This document shows, piece after piece, positions 1 to 12,640 of a stretch of 64,000 bases of DNA. Positions within the stretch are counted from its first letter, which is position 1, and every line of letters starts with the position of its first letter. The stretch is from Lepturacanthus savala (Eukaryota > Chordata > Actinopteri > Scombriformes > Trichiuridae), in assembly GCA_030544235.1 (NCBI GenBank), contig CM060468.1:6361758-6425757 (forward strand), read 5' to 3'. A model generated the notes under the pieces. That model made no database searches, was not told where the DNA came from, and saw only the letters and a list, made by a program, of their open reading frames with translations. The translations under genes and the position numbers were made by a program.

Positions 1-3000
1 ATTTGGGGTTCACCCTCTTGACCAAGAACACTTCGCCATGCAGGCAGGAGAACTCCAGGACATTACTGCTGACCTTCTGATTAGTGGTAGACCTTCTCCA
101 TCTCTTGAGCTACAGTTTGCATGTTTGTGTCACATGGACAACAGGACGGATCTCTATATAGTAAGTACTGAGGTAAATATACCGTATGTGCCAGCCAGGA
201 TATACCATGCTTGTTTTCCCTTTTTTGCCTTTATACTGTGTATGCTGTTGCCATTTTGGATTCATTATGTACTACCCTGGTTCAGTTCGGCTTAGCTTGC
301 AAAGATTGTAAAGGCCACTAATCTAATGACACAGGAGCACACACGTCTGACTGCTGTGCCGATAGAGGTCATGTACGTACACAGATCAAGATAAAGAGGC
401 TCTGATTGTATACATTAATGTGTGAGTATCCGTGTGTGTCTCCTTGTGGGCATCCATTATCGATGTGCCCTGATGAGGCACAGAGGCTACTGTTAAATCA
501 TTATTGTCCTGTAATTACTTTGTAAGATCATTGTGTTGCTACCTTGTTTACTTCGTATCTTAAACATTAAGACAATTCAAGACTTTGTATTTTTTTTATT
601 TTTTTTGTTGTTGTTTTTGTCACACAAGCATGTAGTGGAATTGTAATTGTTCTGCTGTCTTGCCAATGTTTGCAGTGAAATACCAAGTATATTAATGATA
701 ATGTACTTCATAGGGGTTATGTGCAATGGTGAAATATAGGCTCTCATCATATAAAGCTAAAATAGTGCAACATCAAGAGAATACTTCCCCTCAAAGATCA
801 CTGGATTGCTTGAAACCCTGTCCACGGTGGGTTACATCCACATTCAATTACAGATCTTGGCGACACAACAAAAAACACTCTCACCAGATGATAAGGCCCA
901 AACTAGTGTGTTTGAAAGGCCAAGATAAGACCTGAATGGAGATTAGAGGTGGTCAAGGTTAATGTGAAGAGCCAGGCTCTACTCATACTAGGCAAGAGGA
1001 TAATTGAGCTCTCGTGGACTAGCGATAAAGCAACTTTTAATCTCTCCCAAACCAATTTTAATGAAATCTGAAAATCCCTGAAGAATGTCAGAAGAGCTTT
1101 CTTTGCAGTAAAAATAGAAAAAAAAAAGAAATTTGTGTATTACATTCAACCCAGAGCAGATTTTTGCAGCCCTTATACTCTGTCAAGGTCAGGGGTGTAC
1201 AGTCAGTTTCAATGGCAAGAGGAGGAGATGTGGCCAGAAAAGTATGAACAATTTGCTGTTTAAATTTTTACAATGCAATTTGGGGGATCTTTGCTCAGGA
1301 CTTGCGACAGCTAAATTGGTGCGAGCAGAGCCAGCTTAATTGAGAAAGAATACAGCCACTCTGACATTCACACTGAACTTTGAGATTGAAGATTAATGAT
1401 AAATTAATGTTTCTATCAGATTAATCAAACGACTAGGAGATTCAATTCAGCTGCTTCCTGGTTTTGGTGGCCTAATTACTTTTTTATTGTCAGCATCCAC
1501 TTTTTGCCACCCCCCCCACCAAAAAAAAAAAAAAAAAATCAAATAATCAGATAGCTGAAACCCAGATAGAGGTCACACTGCATTTTAATTAATTCTTAGC
1601 GCTTCTTCAAATAAAACTTGGTGTTTTATACATGAACGTTTTTTTTTTTTTTTTTTTTTTATTAAAAACAAAACTATGATCATAAATGTTACCACAGGGA
1701 GAAAAATCTGTTTCAAGTGTTGGACTGTGAGAAGTCCTATCTAAGAAGCTGCCAAGTTCATCCATAATTTAGCAGCTGTTCAGCAGTTATATTACGTTTC
1801 TCAGTGAGTCAATATGAGAATGCCACCTAATTAATCATCTCGCCACAATCGTTGCTGCATCAGTGACAAAATATGTCAATTAAAAATGGTTATATATAGT
1901 CCATATAAGTACTGTAGCAATTCATGAATGCAGCAGAATAAACCATACCAATGCAATAACTGAGCAAAAGCGTGCTATGGAAGAGATGTGCATTGTGCAT
2001 TTATCAAATCCCTTAGGATGCTTGCATATAAATTAAATGTGAATAGGAGTCATTAGAACCAATTTAAGAATAAGCCTCTGAATCAGAGCTACCTGGAGAA
2101 GGCTTTCAGAGGGAGTCTTTATTACTGCTGAATATTATGCGCAACACAATGCAACCTTAATGGAATACGATGACATGCACCGTGCCGGCTAAATGGATTA
2201 CACTCCTCATGTCTCGCCCACCAGCACTCACCGCTGGCATCACTTGAAACAAGTCGCTGATTCAAGATCACTCCAGTTTTTCAACTTTCTACAGCAACTT
2301 CAATAACTGCAATTTATTATGTGGTGGTAAAGAAACAGGGGGGAAGTTTCTTTTTTCATTTTTTTTTTCTCCCCTCTGTCATTTCTCATTTTTCTTAGCT
2401 CCTTTCTTGTATCATCCCTACTGTCGTTATACTTGTTCTGATTGCCTGCCCCTCCCGTCGCTGCCACCGCCCCCCATCTTTTTTCTTTTTTTTTTTTTCT
2501 ACCTTCCCCCTCTGTCTCCAGCTTGGCTACTCCTTCTGAGTCCTTCTCTCTGGCTGTGTGATTAGTCAGTTTGAAAGCAGGTCTGCAGCTCTCTGATAGC
2601 ATCCGTCTCCCCCACATGTTTCTGCCCGGAACAAAATAACTTTGGAGTTAAATAGCTGGTACTGAGTGGTTTGCTGCCTGTGTGTGTGCACATGTGCAGG
2701 TGTGTATATGCTTTTCTGTGTATGTGTGTCTGTTGCATTTTTCCCTGCAGTAAAAAGGACCAATACATACATAGCAGCAACAGAGCTTACAGGCACATCC
2801 TGTAGTTAACAGCATTAATGTGCCTTCACACTTTGAACAGTGCTGCCTAAAAAGTGAAAAATTAATGTAAAAGTATGTATGATTTCTAATGGAGTGAAGT
2901 TTATAGAGTAAGTAAACAAAAGAATCAGATGCTACATTTTTAATATTATTTTTAGACAGAGTAGTGGGGTTTGCTTTGGATGGATTGCCATGACATTTCA

Positions 3001-3336
3001 TACAGACGTTCATCATTCCCAGAGGATGAATCCTAATGACTTTGGTGAACCCTGGACTTTTCATGTAGCACCATCAGCTCATGGTTGCTAGCTGATGTAT
3101 CCTAATGAATTTGTTGACATTTGTCGTATTGAGTGAAATGTCCAACAGCTATCGGATGCATTGACATTAAATTAGATGCAGACATTCGTGTTCCCCTGAG
3201 GATGAATTGCAATCACGCTGGTTATCTCAGAGCTTATCATCTACAATAATCCTTGGGTCATCATGACGAATTTGCAGTGTGTACAATACTTTGGTTTATG
3301 ACCAAATAACTGTGAAACCAATAACGCTAATTATAA

Positions 3337-3340
<4 letters not shown>
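1..3340. other. Gene-free A+T-rich non-coding stretch
   Basis: No convincing gene is seen on either strand; the open frames here are short and resemble no protein I know. It holds homopolymer runs (A-rich near 1521-1539, T-rich near 1640-1660), a pyrimidine-rich tract at about 2340-2540 and a GT-rich stretch near 2685-2730. A compact cluster of TAAT/ATTA motifs lies at about 1385-1480. It could be intergenic or part of a large lsamp upstream intron; the sequence does not decide. Confidence 0.6.

Positions 3341-3383
<43 letters not shown>
3341..3383. repeat. (TG)n microsatellite
   Basis: An uninterrupted TG dinucleotide array of about 21 units is read directly. It lies about 90 bp before a MITE-like element. 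Confidence 0.97.
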
Positions 3384-3385
<2 letters not shown>

Positions 3386-3470
3386 GCTTCATACATAAGT
3401 GTGAGCTCAGCAGCTTAGCTGAAGGTTCTGCTCACAGGGCCAACTTCCTGCTTCGTCAGGTGCTGCTATA

Positions 3471-3865
3471 AAGGTCCCATATCGTAAAAAAAAGGGGAGA
3501 TGTAATGACTTTTTGATTATAAGAAGGTCTAGATGTTCTTAAACCCTGTTCTATGTTTCAAAATGCTCAATCCACAAGAGAAATGCACACCGCCCATATT
3601 CCGCAACTGTGACTTTAAATGAGCCTTCACGACTTCCTTGGAGTTGTCACAACTATACAGTTAGCACAACCTCCCCAATTCAAAATTAATGAAACAGACA
3701 GAGCACATCCTGTTCTTTCTAGAGCCCACAGAGAAGCTTGAGTGAGGAGATATAAAAACTATACTGAGAGGACTTTTGGTTCTTAAATTCGCAAATATAT
3801 ATTAATCTGTATATCAACATTATAAATAAAACCCTGTTTGTAATTGTAAAATACGGGACATTCAA
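3471..3865. mobile_element. MITE-like element with GGTCCCATAT termini, copy 1
   Basis: The left end AAGGTCCCATATCGTAAAA and the reverse complement of the right end (TTGAATGTCCCGTATTTTACA-like) form imperfect terminal inverted repeats about 395 bp apart. I recognise the family from teleost genomes as a non-coding element ending in GGTCCCATAT...ATATGGGACC. A second, truncated copy lies at 56775-56964 and shares the internal block around AGAGAAGCTTGAG and GAGATRTAAAAACTATA. There is no coding capacity. The superfamily is not assigned. Confidence 0.7.
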
Positions 3866-3959
3866 GGCTGATTTATATTTCTATATTCTTTATATTTTAA
3901 TAAGACATAGGCACCTTTATCTGTGATTCAATTGAAACAGGCTCCGCCCTACCAATGGT

Positions 3960-4385
3960 CCCCCAACTGACAATAATCCATTGCAAGAATTGAATAATCC
4001 CACTTGTTACCCCTTGAATCTGCTAGAGATACTCTCCCAGTGTGGGGTTCACCGCCCAGAGTACCATGGGGACCACGTGACCTTTGACCTTCCACATCTG
4101 TTCCAGCTGTTCTTCCAACCCTTGGAACTTGTCAATCTTTTTTGTGTATCTTCCTCCGGATGTTGCTGTCAGCCACTACCTCCACATCCATCACCACTGC
4201 CCTTTTCTGCACTTTATCCAACATCACTATATCTAGTTGGCTAGGCGGCAGCTGCTTGTCAGTCTGGAAGCTAAAATCCCACAGCACCTCATGCTTTCCC
4301 ATCTTACACCCTGCTATTATATGCTGGATGGTCTCTGGGGCATCTCTGCACAGATGGCATCTTGGGTCTGATCTGGCCACTGTGG
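3960..4385 (-). pseudogene. Degenerate 3' end of an RLE-type LINE (R2/R4/NeSL-like)
   Basis: The minus strand encodes the carboxy end of a non-LTR retrotransposon polyprotein with a restriction-enzyme-like endonuclease. The segment from 4380 down to 4132 carries a C-x2-C-x8-H-x4-C zinc knuckle (complement 4306-4359), then VLWDFSFQTDK. After that comes QLDIVMLDK...VVMDV, which corresponds to the PD...D catalytic region; the usual proline is leucine. Around 4132 the frame shifts, and the protein resumes as FQGLEEQLEQMWKVKGHVVP and then NPTLGEYL, followed by an in-frame stop. Compared with what I recall of the family, the zinc knuckle runs unusually directly into the endonuclease segment, suggesting an internal deletion. 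The reverse transcriptase domain is absent. In live elements this domain nicks the target DNA for target-primed reverse transcription. The copy is dead. Confidence 0.8.
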
Positions 4386-4499
4386 ATCGTGCTGTCTGTT
4401 AGATGGGCGTTTTCTCACCATTGGTACTTCTTCATATTAGCCACTTCCTCCATCTTAAGGTGATATATGTGGTTAATCCTTTCATGTATAACACGTTAC

Positions 4500-7050
4500 C
4501 GTGGCAATCTGTGGTTATTTCCTTCACAGATGAGTTTTCTATTGTAGAAAGAAGAAGAAGAAGTCTTCATGAATAACAGCAGCCTGAAATATAAATCTTA
4601 TTGTTGAGCTCAGTGATTTTATATCATCAGTTTCCACTTGTAGATCTTAACAAAAAGGCCTCTGTCCTTGCCTTATCATATGGAAGCTGTCAGATTGTGT
4701 TGTGGGAGAGATCCTGACTCACCATTCCTCACTGACATGTCATTGACATTGTCAGTGACATTGTGGGACGTATATAGATGCTGCAAACACATTGTGCACT
4801 TAGGGGGTGTGAACAAGCCATGTTGCTAGTTAGAAGCCACTTGGAGGCACAGCCCCTGGTCTAAGTGGAGAATGCATGGCACAAGGTGGTAGTCTTGGGT
4901 TCTTTGGTGTGTTTTGAACAGAACATGAATTTAACCAAACAGTCATCTCCCATCCCCCTTAAGCCAAATTGGGAGAGTGAGTCATGATGCAGGAGCGCAA
5001 CATCCATTTAACAGATTTCAGACTAATCTTCATTATCATTTTATTTCCCTTTTTTCTTACCTCTTGAAGTTCTTTGTAACACCAAGTAACCATAAACAAT
5101 TTCAACAAACATCCCTGTGGATCATAGAGTCATCTCTGTTTTCATTGCAGCCTGAAGCAGAATATCTAAAACATGACAAACACTGTATTCATTTAGAATT
5201 TCTCCAACATCCAGCATATAGGTGAATGTGTCTAATTCACATTCAGTCCATATATGAATGCAGGAGGAAAATGCAGTGCGGTGCATGATGTCTCCAGCCC
5301 TGTGCGTCACCCATACAGTCAGCAGTGATTTTACAGAAAGAAACTATATGGCAGTTAAAATGCTCTAAAATCTACAGATTCAACCTCCCATATCATCAGG
5401 AATGCCTCACCTACAATTCCCTGTGTCATGATTCTAGTTCTTGTCAATCAAATGCTACAAACAAGTGAATGTCAGGCAGGACTTTATGCACCTTTTGTAT
5501 AGTTTTCTTTAGCTTATCCACACTTTTTAAATCATATAAAATGTTTATCTGACACCAAAAATAATACAGTTGAGTATTTAAATTGGGTAAAACTATGTTG
5601 TGCATCTTTTCAATGGATTCATTCATTAATATTTGACCAGATTGCTCGATATGAAGAAGAACCATGACTCTCCTACTTAAACTTAAAAGAAAAGGCATAA
5701 ACTGATAAGTGCTCCGGGTTCTTTCTCTGCTTTTTTACACACACAATACATTTTCACATTGTTTGCAGTTTTTTGGTTTCGTCTCAGGAGCAAAGTGAAT
5801 GGCGTGTTGTGTAGCTGCCTCTCAGCCATCTGCCAAGTGCCAGGTGCTGCTCTTTAGCAAATACACCTGTGCTTCAGGGCTTGGACCGATTTTGCACTGC
5901 TTTAACAGGGTCCTGTGAAGTCAGGATTTTTGCTCACAATCACATTATGGCCATCAGGTAAAAGCAGGACCTACTTGGCTCTTCCTGCCTGCAGCAATAT
6001 ACATATATTCAACAATTTCTACATATATATTGAGCATTTTTTTCTCTCATAAAAGTTATCAAAGACACTAAGTTACCTTCAGTACTGTTGTTTGTACTTA
6101 CTGTATAGCATGATGTGTGGGTTGAAGTGTCTTAGTTTTCTCTTTTTTTATTTTGAAAGCGTAGTGTTAGCCACTGAAGGGTTTTCTTCTGTTGCCACGC
6201 TGCCTGTTGACTCAGAAAGCAGATGGAGAGGAATCTTGTAGATATTTGTTATAAAACTAACTTGAAGTTACTTCCTCACTTACTTACGACTTCTTTAAAG
6301 TAGACTGAGATCCATTTCTCGTTCAATTGTTACAGTAATTAATTTCCAAATTTTTTCACTTGGGTAGAAATAATTATGATAGTAATATTGACTGTGTGTG
6401 AGAAGATGTTTTTTTTCCTATTTCAGAACTTAAACCTGCTTATTTTTCAGTTTTCCTGTTATAAATGATAATAAATATGCAATATCTCTACAACCACAAA
6501 GGTTATGTATTTAAACTTGGTGACTACAGAAGTGTTATAGAGCCAATTTTCCAAAAAAATAAAAAGGAAAAAAGAAAAAGATGGACCCAAATCAGGGAAA
6601 AAAAAAGAAAAACTTGAAATACCTTACCTTATCTGCAAAGTTCAAGGATCAATTATTTTTCTATAAAATATTAGAAATCATTACAGAACAGGAATATATT
6701 CTGTAAGATGTTTAATAAGGAGATTATAAAGGACCCAATTTAATATTCACACAAACATCTCAAATCTAAATTAAATATCAAAATAGTGCCTAGTTGCAGC
6801 CCTACTACTGATATTATATTAAACTTTAACAGGTTAAAGGAATTGTTTAAATATTTGTACATTGAGCTGTCCGTGATGCTGAAAGTGCACATGCCACATG
6901 CATTGAAGTCTAAAATTATCCCATCACTGATGCAAACTAACTTGACACATTAGCTCTTGAAAAAGGCTCAAAGATACTTAAGGGTGCCCTGAGGGGAGGT
7001 GAACGTCATGCTGCAGCATGGATTCAGCACATCAGTGTAAATCATCCTTT
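4500..7050. other. Gene-free A+T-rich non-coding stretch
   Basis: No gene, RNA gene or clear transposon is seen. The sequence is low in CpG with many short A/T runs (for example 6555-6610). Its open frames are short and unlike known proteins. Confidence 0.6.
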
Positions 7051-7129
7051 ACTAATGGAAAGAGGGTTAAATAAAAGATTTGCACCGAGTCTCCTCAAAA
7101 AGCTTCCCAGCGCCATCATCATCAGTGAC

Positions 7130-7450
7130 AGCCATTTGACTCTTTATGCGTGTATCTGTCGTCGGGACCCCGTGAAGCCTACGCGTGGGAACGGCGTCTT
7201 ACTGCAACTGCGGAGACTGATGTGGAGCAGGTGCCGCGTCCCTGACAACTTTTACACAGCCCGAGACATCGCTCATTCGAAATGGTCTGGGAAACGTCTG
7301 ATTGATGTTTTGAAGGAGATATGATGCGGCCCAGCGAGGGCCGACGTCTGCCTGGATCAAGCCTTCGAGCAATCGGGAAAAGCGGAATCTCAAAAGGTGC
7401 TTCGGGGAAGGCGCTTCGGCCCAGCAGCGGAGCTATAATAAGACGTACCT
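7130..7450. other. CpG-rich single-copy island
   Basis: By eye I count about 27 CpG dinucleotides in roughly 310 bp, while the flanking kilobases are A+T-rich and CpG-poor. Fish genomes are methylated and lose CpG, so this density suggests an unmethylated regulatory element, a distal promoter or a strongly conserved element. An 89-codon open frame (7055-7324, +) overlaps it but is unlike any protein I know. No TATA box or convincing exon was found. Confidence 0.45.
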
Positions 7451-9478
7451 GGCAGCAATATGTCAAGTGAATTTCAAGCCAGACTGGTGAGAAACCTCGG
7501 AGATCTCAGAACAATAACTATGAATACCTTTTAGCATCCTTATATGGGCTAGAGATTAGATAGACTTATTATTTTATTAATGTTCTAGTCAAGAGGCTGT
7601 GTTGGAAAAATGTGTCTATAAAGAAACGGCAAACAATTCCCCTGGAGACATTAAATGAGTGGGAGGACCCGCAGTACCTTTTTTCATCTTTGTTTGCATG
7701 CAAAGAGAGTGTGAAATGGCAGAGAAGCGAAATGAAGACTTTTATAGCTGATGAGAGAGAGCGCCATTCTACAAGTCACCCGGTTAATGTAGACACAGAG
7801 CTTCCCCTTGAGAAATAGCTTAATCTCTGCCAGCCATATCTCATCAAAGCCATTCAGTGGTAAAGATTTAGAAATGTCAGGATATGCAAAACATTACCAG
7901 AACATGTGGAAACACACATGGGGAAAAAAGGAGTGTCTTTTAATTGTATGCATACATAAGTCAGTGTGCGTTAAAGGGAGGGGGTCTGGAGATCAACTTT
8001 TCCTCTCTTCCTTCCTTTTCCCTTCATTTGCACTTTCTCTTCAGTGCCTGGAGGATATACATAGCTCTACGCTCTTGTTCCTTTACGCTCTCTTGCTTGT
8101 TCTCATTTCTTTCCAGGCTCTTCTCTTTCATCTTTTTCCTTTTTTTGCTGGACCCTCTTTCCCTCCTCCCTCGTTTCCTACACCTTCTCCGCTTGTACTT
8201 TCCTCCCAACTCAGGAGTGAATGCGCATCTGCACACACTTTGGATGCAAATAGACGTCCAGATTCATGTCTTTGTTTGAGGAAGTGTCGCAGGCGGTTAT
8301 GCCGCTTTGCGGAAGACAACTGTGAGGGACTGATTGCTCCTGAACACTTCCCGAAGGTACGATGGACTTTTTCCCTCACAAAAGGCTGCAGCATGTGCAC
8401 GGCGGAGTGACCTTGGTGGGGTCCGCACGTGCCCTCCATTATGTTTGTAGCCGAGTTTTCATCAGAGCCCTTTTCACATGGTGTTGGTCACACACACGAG
8501 AGGAAAATTGCCTCTACTCGTACAAAACATTTACTGCATAAACAGTGGTTTAGAAAAGCTTCACATCACATGCGGCACCTGCACCTGCGTCCAATATGAT
8601 ATTCACATCTGCAGCTGGAGAATGACACACTGCTTCTTCATTGAATGTACCATGTATAGATTATGTTTCAATATCCAAATGTATTGTGTCCAACAAGATA
8701 TCTTCAAATACAAGTTTTAAATATGCATTTCATTATTGATTGAATCGTAAAAAAAATAATATAAAATAAATACTCATAGGTTCCACAATGTGATATATTT
8801 CTTGTTATGTCTGCCTAAGACACAATGATGTTCAATTTACCAAGAACATAGAGAAGCAATGTAGGTATCTACTGTAGGAATATATTTGTATTTACTATTT
8901 GCAAGTTAAACATTCATACCATTATACATCAAATATATTTACCCAATAATATTATCTTACTTCATCACACTATAGTGATAGTAAAGGAACATGACGAAAC
9001 AGAACTGTTTGGTAAATGTAATGTATCTACTCCAGGAAAGACAAGCTACAAGTACAGCATCGCTGGTACTGGCTGAGGTGCGCACGCTGTATTATTCCGC
9101 CCAGGGGCTTACTGAAGAAAGTAGTCCTGAGTATTTGCATCACATGTTGTAATGTTACAGTTATTGTATCATAGCATGGTGAATGTGCAGGTCACAACTC
9201 ATCCGCCACATCATTTGGGAGTTATTGGATTGTGTCTTTGCTGAGTTTGAGGAGGGAAACCAAAAAAATACCATTAGCTGTGTAGTAAAAGCTGAGCAGC
9301 TCATGGCTCTGCGCTGCTGGTCTGGAAACACCTTGCAGAGTAAACCACCTATTGCTATAAGTGTGGGAATAAAGATGATGGGTGAAAAAGTTTTGAATGA
9401 TCCCTTTAAATCTGGTTGTTTCATTCAAGATAATGCTACAACATATTTTCCCCAATGACATTTAAGTTCCCTATTAAG
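7450..9478. other. Gene-free stretch with a pyrimidine-rich tract
   Basis: No gene is seen. A pyrimidine-rich block at about 7995-8210 is responsible for long open frames on both strands, including a nominal 200-codon frame without family resemblance. The remainder is A+T-rich. Confidence 0.55.
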
Positions 9479-9593
9479 GGCCAACCAAATTTTAAAATAT
9501 GGATTTAGTCAGATTTATTCCCATGTATTCCCCTTAATTCCCATGGATAGTTTCCAACTTTGAAAATCCCAGGAATTTTACAACCCTTTTAAT
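9478..9593. repeat. Fragment of a teleost dispersed repeat (AATTCCCATGG type)
   Basis: The stretch repeats the motif (A/C)ATTCCCATGG and continues as TTTCCAACTTTGAAAATCCC and GGAATTTTACAACCC. I recognise this as the end of a very common fish interspersed repeat whose terminus reads GGGTTGYAAAATTCC on the other strand. Only the end is present. Family assignment is from memory. Confidence 0.6.
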
Positions 9594-12379
9594 GGAACTT
9601 AATGTATCAATGTATAACTCGCATGAATATGCAGCGTGGCCCCTTGCTATTGGCAAATGAAGTACCAACCTCTCTCACATCCCAGCTAGTTAGCGGCCTC
9701 CCACCACCAACCTGCCAAGCTCAAAACACCATCCGCCCATCCTGTCAGCTTGTGTGTTTTAATAACAGGGCTTTTTGAGACCACAGAGGTGATGAAATGA
9801 CTGAAGCTGCTTAACACAGCAACCGTGTAGTTCATCTTTGTCTCGCACCACAAACACTGTGCTACACGTCTACTTTTGGCAGACAGGTCGCCAGATGGGT
9901 TTATAATGCTGCTAGTGTGTGTGGGGGGGGAGAGAGAGTGAGAAAGAGTGGGACGGAGATAGTCGCACTCGCCCCCATGTCACCATGTCTGCCTATCTCT
10001 GTCTCGGAAAGACTCGCACTCTCACATGGGCACATACACTCTGCAGTGTAATGAAATCAGCAGGAGCAGCAAACACACGCCGAGAACATCTGCGGAGCAA
10101 CAGAAAGCCAAATCCTCTCCGCTGGGAGACAGTGACCATGGACACACTGGCATATGGGTAGGCTGGAGCTTTCCAATGAGGCCAAATAATGATTGATGTT
10201 AGCAGTCGCTCGCTACACAACAGTCCGTACATGCCCAATATACCAGAGAGCCTCTGTCGCAGCCAAATGAAGCAAATAAAGCATAATTTCATTGTCATTG
10301 ACGATCAAATTATCCTGCAAGCCGAATTTGGACCAGGGCGAGTTTTTATTTTGCTATATCTGTCATTGGGGAGGAATGGAACAATAAAAAGAATGATGAT
10401 ATGCCATGTGCTTCGCTGAAACTTTTGAGTTGAGAAATGCAATGCATTTCTGTCTTTGGCAGGGTGCTGAGTTAGAGGATGACGAAAAGTTCTGTAACAG
10501 CACCAGCATCTTAAACAGATCCAGAATAAATTCTAGCAAGCGTGTACTTCAGCTTGGATACCTTCATGACAATGCTGTCAGGTGTAGTCTCACATTGTTA
10601 AACCAAAGAAACAATTTAATTATCCATGGTTAAGCTTAAGCCTTTTTTGCTTAAACTAATATAATAAGGGTAACTAGACTAGGCTGCTGAGAACTGGATG
10701 AACAACATCAATGGTTTGAGTTATTCATTTACTTATTTATATCAGTGTTGTGGAGATCATTAACTGTGCATAGTTTAATGCTGCAAAAATAGCAACGAAT
10801 CAGAACGAGAGTGTGGATAAATCTTGCTTCTCATTTCAAAAGTCAGTTCTGTTTTTTTTCAGGCATTAGACAATTCTTTCAGCATCCAAATTCTTTCAAA
10901 ATAACCCAGTGCTTGCCTGAAGTAATACAGCAGTGCTTATATTTATCTCAAAACTGAACACTCGTGTTTGTACGAACTATAAGCGTCCTGTTCGAGTGTT
11001 GCCAGATGCATACAGCTGTTTAATAATCTGCATCTGTTATGTAATGTGGGTTTTGTGGTGAAATATTTGGAGTTAAGGGCACACTCATGGGAATACTCAC
11101 TGTAATGCTATTTTAATATCAAAATGAAAGTGCAGTATCAGCTGACAAAGTTAACCTTTCCAAAAAACATTTAAACCAATGGTGCTCATTTTCATTTGTG
11201 ACATACAAATGGGAGGTTTAATAGTTTCGATTAAGAAGCGATTCACACCAGTTATCTATTACTGCCCATAAGCTATTGTTGATTAAATTTCTGCAGCCAT
11301 CTGGGGACAATGTGCACGTTCCATCTGCAGCCTCTAATCTGAGAAATGTGGTGTACGTTTTCAAAGCAACTGTGGGACTTCATGAGGGTCACGGAACTAC
11401 CTGGATTAAATATTTTGCAACCGTGAGCATTTCAGCTCTTTGAAAAATAGGTTAACAACTGCTTTAGTTCTTCACTTTAACATTTCGCACAGCCTTCCAA
11501 CACACATCTGCTGTCGTCATCAGTAACATTGGAGATGGAGAGAACTATGCTCAATCCTGTGTAAACGTTGGACATAGATGTTGACACTGCACAATTCTAA
11601 CAAGCTGAAACCAAATAGTAGCAAGCCCTTGTGTGATTGCTTGGTGCCACACCAATGCGTATAGAAAAAATAAAATATATATATATATATTACGATATAT
11701 TTCAGCCAAGGGACACACCTGCAACGGTAGTCAGTTGAAAGCTGAATATAGACATACTTAATATAGAATCCAAACTGTGATCAGCACTGTCAAAGCATGA
11801 CTCTTTAGAGGAGGTTGGTATTCAGGTATAGGTATTGTTATTGGAGAAGCTTGGTATATTACTTTAGTACACAGGGATGTAGTAAAGGATGCAACTTTCA
11901 AATTGTGTGGGAGGACTTGCTTTAATTACCTGCACTCCTTAAAACGCCCACTGGTCCTGCCCCCCTGCCTCCAGTTATTTTACAACTGTGTCACAGGTGT
12001 TCCAGCACCTTTGGTCACAACCAAGCGAGCCAACCCTGCCACCACCTGTGCACTCACCTTGATTTTAAGAAAAATAGGGCATCTTACGCCTCTAGGGAGG
12101 AAACCCGACTTTTAAAAAAAAGTTGTCCACACACTTTGAAAAACAGGCTAAACAAGTAGACTCTTCTATCCATTGCTGCCTTTCAGTAAGTATTTTACTC
12201 ATTATAGAAAAGTATGTGTTATTTATCCCAGCATCCATTCAGTTCCCTGGATGCAGTGAATAGATTGATTTTCCCTATATGACTATGGAACAACTGTGCC
12301 CATTGACCTTGCGTTTGCTGTCACGCTGTGGGCTTTGTGAAGAGAAAACAATGCACAGTCTGCATACTGCTGCTTCGTG
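9594..12379. other. Gene-free non-coding stretch
   Basis: No gene is supported. It includes a G-run with GA repeats near 9920-9945, a short (TA)n near 11675-11691 and a moderately CpG-containing segment near 9955-10140. Open frames are short and unlike known proteins. Confidence 0.55.
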
Positions 12380-12640
12380 TCACTGCGTTGGTACAGTTTA
12401 CACTGCAGTCTCCGAGGACGTTTTCGGTGGCTCGCTTGCTCACTTGTGTAAGTAACTGGCGGACAGCGCCGGTTGGAGGGCAATTACTGCCTCGGTTGAA
12501 GGGAAATTAGCGTCTCGCCGTCTGTTGAGTTGGAGTATGACGGGTCCGTGTTAACGTGTGACCGCGCCGCCGTCGAAAACCAAAGACTTCTTTGTCAGCC
12601 GCATAACGAGTATTTCCCAAAAGGCACGCTTGACGCTGAT
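12380..12640. other. Isolated CpG-island-like block
   Basis: About 24 CpG occur in roughly 245 bp by manual count, with a dense core near 12540-12580. The flanks on both sides are A+T-rich. A GTAAGT sequence sits at 12448-12453, preceded by T rather than G, so it is a weak splice donor candidate. This is the sharpest CpG peak upstream of the lsamp exon and could be a distal promoter or another unmethylated element. No recognisable coding sequence is present on either strand. Confidence 0.45.

Noticed and set aside
7808..8410. 200-codon open frame on the plus strand
   Set aside because: It has no ATG at its start, lies over a pyrimidine-rich tract with frames on both strands, and has no family resemblance.
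12351..12447. Possible distal lsamp exon: ATG at 12351 running 97 bp (phase 1) to the GTAAGT donor, phase-compatible with the acceptor at 54340
   Set aside because: The join would create T+GA, an in-frame stop, and the encoded residues have no signal-peptide character.
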